Source: Chitinophagaceae bacterium UBA1946 (GTDB lineage Bacteria > Bacteroidota > Bacteroidia > Chitinophagales > Chitinophagaceae). Taken from it: a DNA stretch of 11,589 nt. Made by a program: the position numbers and the translations under genes. The stretch is taken from the NCBI GenBank assembly GCA_002336815.1, contig DDEU01000024.1, positions 1 to 11,589 on the forward strand. The letters run 5' to 3'. A model generated the notes under the pieces. It was not told the origin of the DNA. It ran no database searches and worked only from the letters and a program-made list of their open reading frames with translations. Positions 6,940 to 11,589 of the stretch are shown piece by piece; positions within the stretch are counted from its first letter, which is position 1; every line of letters begins with the position of its first letter.

Positions 6940-9900
6940 TTACTGTTTGATAAACTTGGTTGAAGCTACAATTTCCCAGTTATCTATCAGGCTGATGAAA
7001 TAAGTTCCTGCAGCAAATGATGTAATATCTACCTTCTTTCCTCCTGCGATCTCTTCCGGTGCGATCACTACCTCTTTGGTAAGTTGTCCCTGGTCGTTGT
7101 ATATCTTCGCCTTATAGGAAGTTACTTTGGGCGTAACTACCTGTATGCTGATGTTGTCATGCGCCGGGTTTGGTGATACCTGCAGTACAGGCTTGTTCAC
7201 TTTTTTATTTTCCACCCTTACCACATTGCTGTACGTTGACTTATCCATTTGATCCACCACTTTTAACCGGTAAAACACTACAGGTGAAGCTTCCAGGTCA
7301 GTGTACACATAGCTGTGTTCCCAGTTGTAGTTATCACCGTTCACACGCCCAACATATTTGAACTGAGTTCCATCACTGCTTTTTTCCACCTCAAAATATT
7401 TGATGTATTGTTCATTCTGCGTTTTCCAGCTTAGTTGCACATTGGTTTCTGAAATTCGATTTCCGGTGAATTTGAGATTGTTAACCGGGAGCACCGTGTA
7501 ACCGCAGGGGTTACTTGAAACAATGGTTCTTGAAACAGAGCTGAAGTAACAATCAAACATGTTTATATCCACCGTGATACTATCCACCGACACGCCCGAA
7601 ATCGTTAAGAAGGAAAGGTTATAATCCTGTGCGATCACTACACCATTTCTTTTCCAGGTATAATAAGCACCGTTGATGTAAGAAGTACCAACCCTTACAT
7701 CAAAAGGGTTGTTGATACAATCAACCGGGTATTGGTAAATGAAGAAACGGCCTGTAAAATTAGCTACCGTTACCCTGTTACTGGCAGAGTTACCGCAGGC
7801 ATCTGTAACCCTTATATCAAATACAGTACCGGCCGGAGGGGCAGGATCAACGATAATAATGCTGTCCGTTCCTCCGCCTCCTGAACTGATATAAGCGGCA
7901 TCTGTTGCCAATTTATATTGGTATGTATAAGGTCTTGTTCCACCAATGGGCAGCAAATTCATTTTAAGATCAAGTCCACCATCGCATATGAGCGCATTGG
8001 TATACTTAAGATCGGGGTAGGCCGGCGCTGAAGTTGCAGGTGCGGTAACAACGATCGTTTTAGTGAGTGTTTCCAACACCGTTCCATCCGGGCAAATCAC
8101 ATCCACCGCAATGGTGTAAGTACCTTCCTTACCGCTGGTAATTTTTATACCTGAATAGCCGGGATATATCTTTACGGTATCTCCAACGTTCTGTTTGCTC
8201 ATGTAAATGGTTGAGCCGGTAAAGTTTATTTTAAACCCTACCATATCATCAAGCGGGTATACATAACTGTTAGGTGCGCTGGTGATCCTGAGATTGTTCA
8301 ATGTATAGTTCGTATTGCCGTTTCTTACCCAACCATTGATCATGATGGCCTTGTATCCATCTGTATAACAGGCCCCTACTGATGTTACCACCGATAAATT
8401 AAGGGCCCTCGTGTAAGTAGGTGGAGAGCCTATCGGAAGTATGGTTACGCTTTGGGTAACTGTTCCGGTTTGACAATTGTTTAACCACATTACCGAGTAA
8501 GTATAGGTGCCCGGCGGCAACAGGCGGTTGAGTTTGTAAGCTGTCTGGCCTGTATTGTTCCAGTTAGCATCGGCATAATAAGCCACACTGCCAAAGCCCG
8601 ATATAGTAACATTCAAAATAGAATAGCCGGCAGGCAAAGGTTTTAAGTAGATCATGTACACGGTATCGTTAGGATTTGCCGGGCACTTAAAAAACGCTTT
8701 CACGGTATCCGTAATAACCGGGTTGCTGATCAAACTGCTGGAAGGAGTGTATACAACATTCATCGAATCCATCCGGCCGCAGGAGTCTTTCACAATTACC
8801 CGGTACGTATCTCCCACAACAAATCCATTGTAAAAAATGGTAGTGTAGCTGCTACTGTAGCTGTTAAAAGAATTTTTCGTAAGCACGGTGTAGGTAGGCC
8901 CGGGTTTAACCAGGCTGATGGTATCGCCTGCATAATTGATATTGAAATCAACCTTTAAATAAGTGCCACCAGTGTTACAATTGGGGCTGACCCCGGTTAT
9001 AATTGGCTGCGGCATTCCATGCGTACCCAGGTTATAATAAAACACGGAGGAGTATGCAGGTATCGGGGTAGCAATACCACAATGGTTGCCCCCCGGGAAA
9101 TAAATGGTGACTTTTAATGGTGCGTTGGCCGGGAATGTACTGCTGGCGTAGATATACGGCATTGTATAAGCTGGGGTGGAAGGCGAATAAAAATTCTTTC
9201 CCGTACCCGTTCCTGTGATCCCGGTTTCGCCGTTTACAGCAGTGTAGGTATTCATAGAATAATAATTACCACTCTGAGAGAGTGTAACATTTCGGTCTGC
9301 ATACAGTGCCCCATTCGATGCATCCTCCACTTTGATCCTTAAATAAGGGCTTGGCGCATTGCCCCAAAAAACATGGTTGCTGTAGGCATTGTTATAATCG
9401 TAGGTTCCGCCCGTGGCAGAATCTCTAAAATACATATATACCGTTTCTGTACCGGTGCAATCCCCATAAAAATAGGCCCGTGAAAATGCAAGGCTTGGCA
9501 CAGACAATGGAACTACCGGTGTTGGAGCGGGTGTAAGAAAATTAAAGGTGACAAAGTTGTTACAGGCATCTGTGATCCTCACATAATAGGTAGTGGATGC
9601 AAGCAACCCTGTAAAAAGAGCCGAGTCATTATCTGGCTGAAAAGGCACTGCTGTAAAACTCGGATTGGTTGATATCTGTATTTTGAAAGGGCCGGTACCC
9701 CCGGTATAAGAAGGCTTTGGCAGCTTGTACACACCATCATTGCTAACACCGCAGTTAAACCCACTTTGCTTTACCAGTGCGTTTTGCCAGTAATAGGAAC
9801 TCATGGAGGTGTAAAAGTTATTGATATTGGCAAACAGGTCTTTCATGCTGCCGTTGCAACTGGTGATCCTGATCCTGTAAGAACCGGCAGGCAGTGCATT

Positions 9901-10143
9901 GAAAGTATTCTGCGACTGTATGATCCTGATCACAGGACCATCAACAATTTCATACACATACTGCCCGCCACCGCCAGAGACTGGCTTTATGGTGATGCTG
10001 CCGCCCGAGGGGCAGTAAGCATGCGTAACAGTAAGACCTGTAGTAGTAATAGGACTGGAATCATAAAAATCGCACTGGGCAAAAATTGACTGGCCTGATA
10101 TGACCAGGATCAATAAGCAAAAGAGAATTTTACGGTATTTCAT
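6940..10143 (-). CDS. Secreted multi-Ig-like protein with T9SS type A C-terminal sorting domain
   Basis: A 1067-residue exported protein. Residues 1-22 form a signal peptide (basic MKYRK start, hydrophobic core, likely cleavage at SIFA|Q). Residues about 25-885 are tyrosine-, threonine- and glycine-rich beta-strand modules, apparently eight, each with a Cys near its start and another near its end (for example Cys44/Cys96, Cys131/Cys194, Cys720/Cys783). Several end in motifs such as ITDACNN, VKDSCGR and VTDACGN. An FN3-like domain follows (about 886-980, VQLSWKTQNE and FYRLKVVDQ). The last 84 residues (984-1067) are a type IX sorting domain, with SPNPAHD near the start, a GTYFISL strand and the basic end KFIKQ. 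The family logic is export by Sec, passage through the T9SS and surface attachment or release. No catalytic domain is recognised, so an adhesin or structural role is inferred. The start is fixed by the signal peptide. Confidence 0.92.
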   Translation of the reverse strand: MKYRKILFCLLILVISGQSIFAQCDFYDSSPITTTGLTVTHAYCPSGGSITIKPVSGGGGQYVYEIVDGPVIRIIQSQNTFNALPAGSYRIRITSCNGSMKDLFANINNFYTSMSSYYWQNALVKQSGFNCGVSNDGVYKLPKPSYTGGTGPFKIQISTNPSFTAVPFQPDNDSALFTGLLASTTYYVRITDACNNFVTFNFLTPAPTPVVPLSVPSLAFSRAYFYGDCTGTETVYMYFRDSATGGTYDYNNAYSNHVFWGNAPSPYLRIKVEDASNGALYADRNVTLSQSGNYYSMNTYTAVNGETGITGTGTGKNFYSPSTPAYTMPYIYASSTFPANAPLKVTIYFPGGNHCGIATPIPAYSSVFYYNLGTHGMPQPIITGVSPNCNTGGTYLKVDFNINYAGDTISLVKPGPTYTVLTKNSFNSYSSSYTTIFYNGFVVGDTYRVIVKDSCGRMDSMNVVYTPSSSLISNPVITDTVKAFFKCPANPNDTVYMIYLKPLPAGYSILNVTISGFGSVAYYADANWNNTGQTAYKLNRLLPPGTYTYSVMWLNNCQTGTVTQSVTILPIGSPPTYTRALNLSVVTSVGACYTDGYKAIMINGWVRNGNTNYTLNNLRITSAPNSYVYPLDDMVGFKINFTGSTIYMSKQNVGDTVKIYPGYSGIKITSGKEGTYTIAVDVICPDGTVLETLTKTIVVTAPATSAPAYPDLKYTNALICDGGLDLKMNLLPIGGTRPYTYQYKLATDAAYISSGGGGTDSIIIVDPAPPAGTVFDIRVTDACGNSASNRVTVANFTGRFFIYQYPVDCINNPFDVRVGTSYINGAYYTWKRNGVVIAQDYNLSFLTISGVSVDSITVDINMFDCYFSSVSRTIVSSNPCGYTVLPVNNLKFTGNRISETNVQLSWKTQNEQYIKYFEVEKSSDGTQFKYVGRVNGDNYNWEHSYVYTDLEASPVVFYRLKVVDQMDKSTYSNVVRVENKKVNKPVLQVSPNPAHDNISIQVVTPKVTSYKAKIYNDQGQLTKEVVIAPEEIAGGKKVDITSFAAGTYFISLIDNWEIVASTKFIKQ

Positions 10144-10155
10144 AAGTATTGCATT

Positions 10156-10210
10156 TAAAGCCGGAAACAGGCCTCCGGTTGAAATGAAACGGCTGCTTAC
10201 ACCGGCTTTA
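10156..10210 (-). promoter_or_regulatory. Structured leader upstream of the secreted-protein gene
   Basis: A perfect 9-bp inverted repeat, TAAAGCCGG (10156-10164) with CCGGCTTTA (10202-10210), encloses 37 bases that hold another CCGG. A fourth CCGG lies at 10211-10214. In the mRNA of the - strand gene this would fold into a stem-loop ending 12 bases before the ATG (10141-10143). It could control translation or mRNA stability, or bind a regulator as DNA. No known riboswitch class is recognised. Confidence 0.4.
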
Positions 10211-10239
10211 CCGGAATAAACATTCGATCTTTTTCTACT

Positions 10240-10268
10240 AAAGCATAGAAAAACATCTACCTCTTCAA
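10240..10268 (-). promoter_or_regulatory. Candidate Bacteroidota-type promoter for the secreted-protein gene
   Basis: Read on the - strand, TTG (10266-10268) is followed after 18 bases by TATGCTTT (10240-10247). The Bacteroidota primary promoter consensus is roughly TTG, about 19 bases, TAnnTTTG, so the downstream element matches only in part. Transcription would start near 10233 and give a leader of about 90 nt containing the inverted repeat at 10156-10210. It is the best candidate I found in this gap. Confidence 0.3.
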
Positions 10269-10349
10269 CCCGTAAAACGTAAAAACCACATTTTTATTTC
10301 AGAAACTGAAAAATTTTAATGGCTAACTGGCTCATAGTGAAGATATATA

Positions 10350-10371
10350 CCCCAACCATGCAGGGTTTGGG
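10350..10371 (-). repeat. Imperfect hairpin downstream of the serine hydrolase gene
   Basis: CCCAACC (10351-10357) pairs with GGTT-T-GGG (10364-10371), with one bulged T and a 6-nt loop. It lies about 60 bases past the stop codon of the - strand serine hydrolase. No T-run follows on the - strand, so a standard intrinsic terminator is not supported, though it may still mark the 3' end of that transcript. A second small perfect hairpin (TTTCAG / CTGAAA, 10297-10311) lies between it and the next gene. Confidence 0.3.
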
Positions 10372-10431
10372 AGCCGGGTGGAACCTAAATAGTAATGCGT
10401 AAAAGTACTCAAGAGAGGAATTGATCTTATA

Positions 10432-11511
10432 CTAACGTTTCAACAGGGCGATTATTTTATTTTTGAAAGCCGGCTTTTGTGTAAGGGCGATCCTGAAGCT
10501 ATTTAGCCAGCCCTGCAGTTTAGCATTTTCTTCCATCGTGAGGTCGTTGAAGAAATAAGCTGCCTCTATTCTCGTTCCATCTGAATTCATTGCATAAAAA
10601 GCCTCCGTAAGCACCCATGCCGTGCTTCCATTTTTAAAACCGAAGTGCTTGTAGATGGCCTGGTTGGCAGGATTTTCCATAATGAATTCAAGCAGTTGTG
10701 CCAGCACGCCGTAACTGTTATCATCCAGGTATTTTCGCTGGTTTAAAATGCTGCACAACTGCACATAGCTTTTTACGGAGGCTGCCGGCAACCGGTCGCT
10801 CCACTCCTTCTGCATTTTCATACTAAGATCTTGCGGACGAAATTTTTTGCGGAGTGAGCTGTCGTACTTCAGTGCTTTGTGTATGGCAAAAGCGGTTTTG
10901 CAATACTGCTCTTCCGTGAGCTGGCTGATCCCTTTGAGTATTTTGTCTTCATCTGCATTTTTAGGATTCTGGTACAGGAACAGCGATGCCACTACCGGGA
11001 AAAGCGCTGTATGATCTTTTAAGCCAAAAAGCTGGATATTGTTTTTGATGTTGTCGAGCCCGAGCAGGTCCATCAGGTATTCTGTATTGGCGTTACTGCT
11101 GAACATGGTCATGCCTCTTGCCACATCGATCAACCGCACGCTATCCTGTTTAATATGTTGCTGTGCTTTTTCAAAACTTAGCCAGGCAAGGTGAGCGCCG
11201 CCGTCTGTATTGGGGATATAGTATTTTTCGAGTTCCTTCAGGTCAATATAACTGTTCTCATCGATCACGTTGCTGCCGGCCTGCTTGGCAAATTCAATGG
11301 CCACCAGGATCTTTACCGTACTTGCCAACGGCATAACCTTGTTTTGATTCTGCTCTGCAATGATGCTGTCATTCTGCACCAGGTAAAAGGCCGCACGGGT
11401 TTTATTGGCAGCGATAAAAGAAAGTAGAGAGTCCGCAGCAGATTGAGCATTGCCGGCAAGCTGCATTACCAGCAATACAAGTAACAGTGGCATGTTTTTC
11501 ATTGTAGTCAT
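10432..11511 (-). CDS. Secreted serine hydrolase of the class A beta-lactamase fold, probably not a true beta-lactamase
   Basis: A 359-residue protein with a signal peptide (hydrophobic stretch about 8-20, likely cleavage near GNA|Q at 22/23), so periplasmic or exported. The nucleophile motif S-x-x-K is Ser64-Thr-Val-Lys67 in PLASTVKIL. The second motif, SDN in class A enzymes, appears as Ser138-Ser139-Asn140 in MFSSNANTEYL. The third, KTG, appears as Lys293-Asn-Gly-Ser296 in FKNGSTAW. About 155 residues separate the second and third motifs, around 50 more than in classical class A enzymes, and I see no Glu where the deacylating Glu166 is expected. The fold fits the Beta-lactamase2 (PF13354) group. 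A peptidase- or esterase-like role on cell-wall or other substrates is more likely than drug hydrolysis. Internal Met4 (codon at 11500-11502) gives a more typical MKN signal-peptide start and may be the real one. Confidence 0.85.
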   Translation of the reverse strand: MTTMKNMPLLLVLLVMQLAGNAQSAADSLLSFIAANKTRAAFYLVQNDSIIAEQNQNKVMPLASTVKILVAIEFAKQAGSNVIDENSYIDLKELEKYYIPNTDGGAHLAWLSFEKAQQHIKQDSVRLIDVARGMTMFSSNANTEYLMDLLGLDNIKNNIQLFGLKDHTALFPVVASLFLYQNPKNADEDKILKGISQLTEEQYCKTAFAIHKALKYDSSLRKKFRPQDLSMKMQKEWSDRLPAASVKSYVQLCSILNQRKYLDDNSYGVLAQLLEFIMENPANQAIYKHFGFKNGSTAWVLTEAFYAMNSDGTRIEAAYFFNDLTMEENAKLQGWLNSFRIALTQKPAFKNKIIALLKR

Positions 11512-11589
11512 GGCAAGAGAATTATATTGTAAAATTGCAGCTTACCCTTTTAAGGAAGCCTCCCTAAAACTTATTCTTCCACATCATGC
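11512..11589. other. Upstream edge of the serine hydrolase gene
   Basis: 78 bases of AT-rich sequence that should hold the 5' leader, and perhaps the promoter, of the - strand hydrolase. A weak inverted repeat, TTTTA (11548-11552) with TAAAA (11565-11569), can extend through GG/CC past one mismatch and might terminate a neighbouring gene beyond the window. I found no clear promoter match and no coding start. Confidence 0.3.

Noticed and set aside
9766..10089. 107-codon + strand open frame under the 5' end of the secreted-protein gene
   Set aside because: It is antisense to the signal peptide and first module of a well-supported gene and has no family features.
10072..10143. Possible lipoprotein signal in the secreted protein (Cys24 after FAQ)
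   Set aside because: The residues before the Cys do not form a proper lipobox (Gln at -1), and a T9SS sorting domain fits cleavage by signal peptidase I.
11548..11569. TTTTA / TAAAA inverted repeat as a terminator at the window's right edge
   Set aside because: Pairing is weak with an internal mismatch, and no neighbouring gene is visible to support it.
1..11589. CRISPR arrays, tRNA or rRNA genes, insertion sequences, toxin-antitoxin or phage genes
   Set aside because: No regularly spaced repeats, cloverleaf-like segments, transposase motifs or paired small genes were found on either strand.

Overview
The window looks like a chromosomal segment from the phylum Bacteroidota. The evidence is a large secreted protein with a C-terminal sorting domain of the type IX secretion system (T9SS, a Bacteroidota machine), signal peptides ending in the AQ-type context common in this phylum, starts in A-rich context without clear Shine-Dalgarno sequences, and hybrid kinases with separate HPt proteins. 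A Chitinophagaceae-like source is my guess from style only.

The left half (1-6809, + strand) is signal transduction. It opens inside a hybrid sensor kinase (1-1177, 5' end missing) followed 10 bp later by a single-domain HPt protein (1188-1562). After a 237-bp spacer the same arrangement appears again, complete: a 1020-residue membrane hybrid kinase with four PAS-type domains (1800-4862) and, 4 bp later, a second HPt protein (4867-5223). The two kinase cores and the two HPts are clear paralogues (about two thirds identical by eye), so this is a tandem duplication of a kinase-HPt cassette. Each kinase should autophosphorylate, pass phosphate to its own receiver and then to an HPt. The final response regulator is not in the window. 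After a 509-bp stretch with no convincing gene comes a soluble kinase (5733-6809) whose PAS domain resembles the one in CheB-CheR fusion proteins.

The right half (6940-11511) is on the - strand and concerns the cell envelope. A 1067-residue secreted protein (6940-10143) has a signal peptide, about eight Ig-like modules with a paired-cysteine pattern, an FN3-like domain and the T9SS sorting domain. Upstream of it lies a secreted or periplasmic serine hydrolase of the class A beta-lactamase fold (10432-11511) with altered catalytic motifs.

The convergent kinase and secreted-protein genes are separated by a clear bidirectional intrinsic terminator (6878-6910). I see no tRNA, rRNA, CRISPR array, insertion sequence or phage gene. 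Nothing here is strong evidence for a new defence or mobile system. The more interesting points are the duplicated phosphorelay cassette with a conserved C-terminal tail, a cysteine-rich PAS domain, and the disulfide-patterned surface protein.
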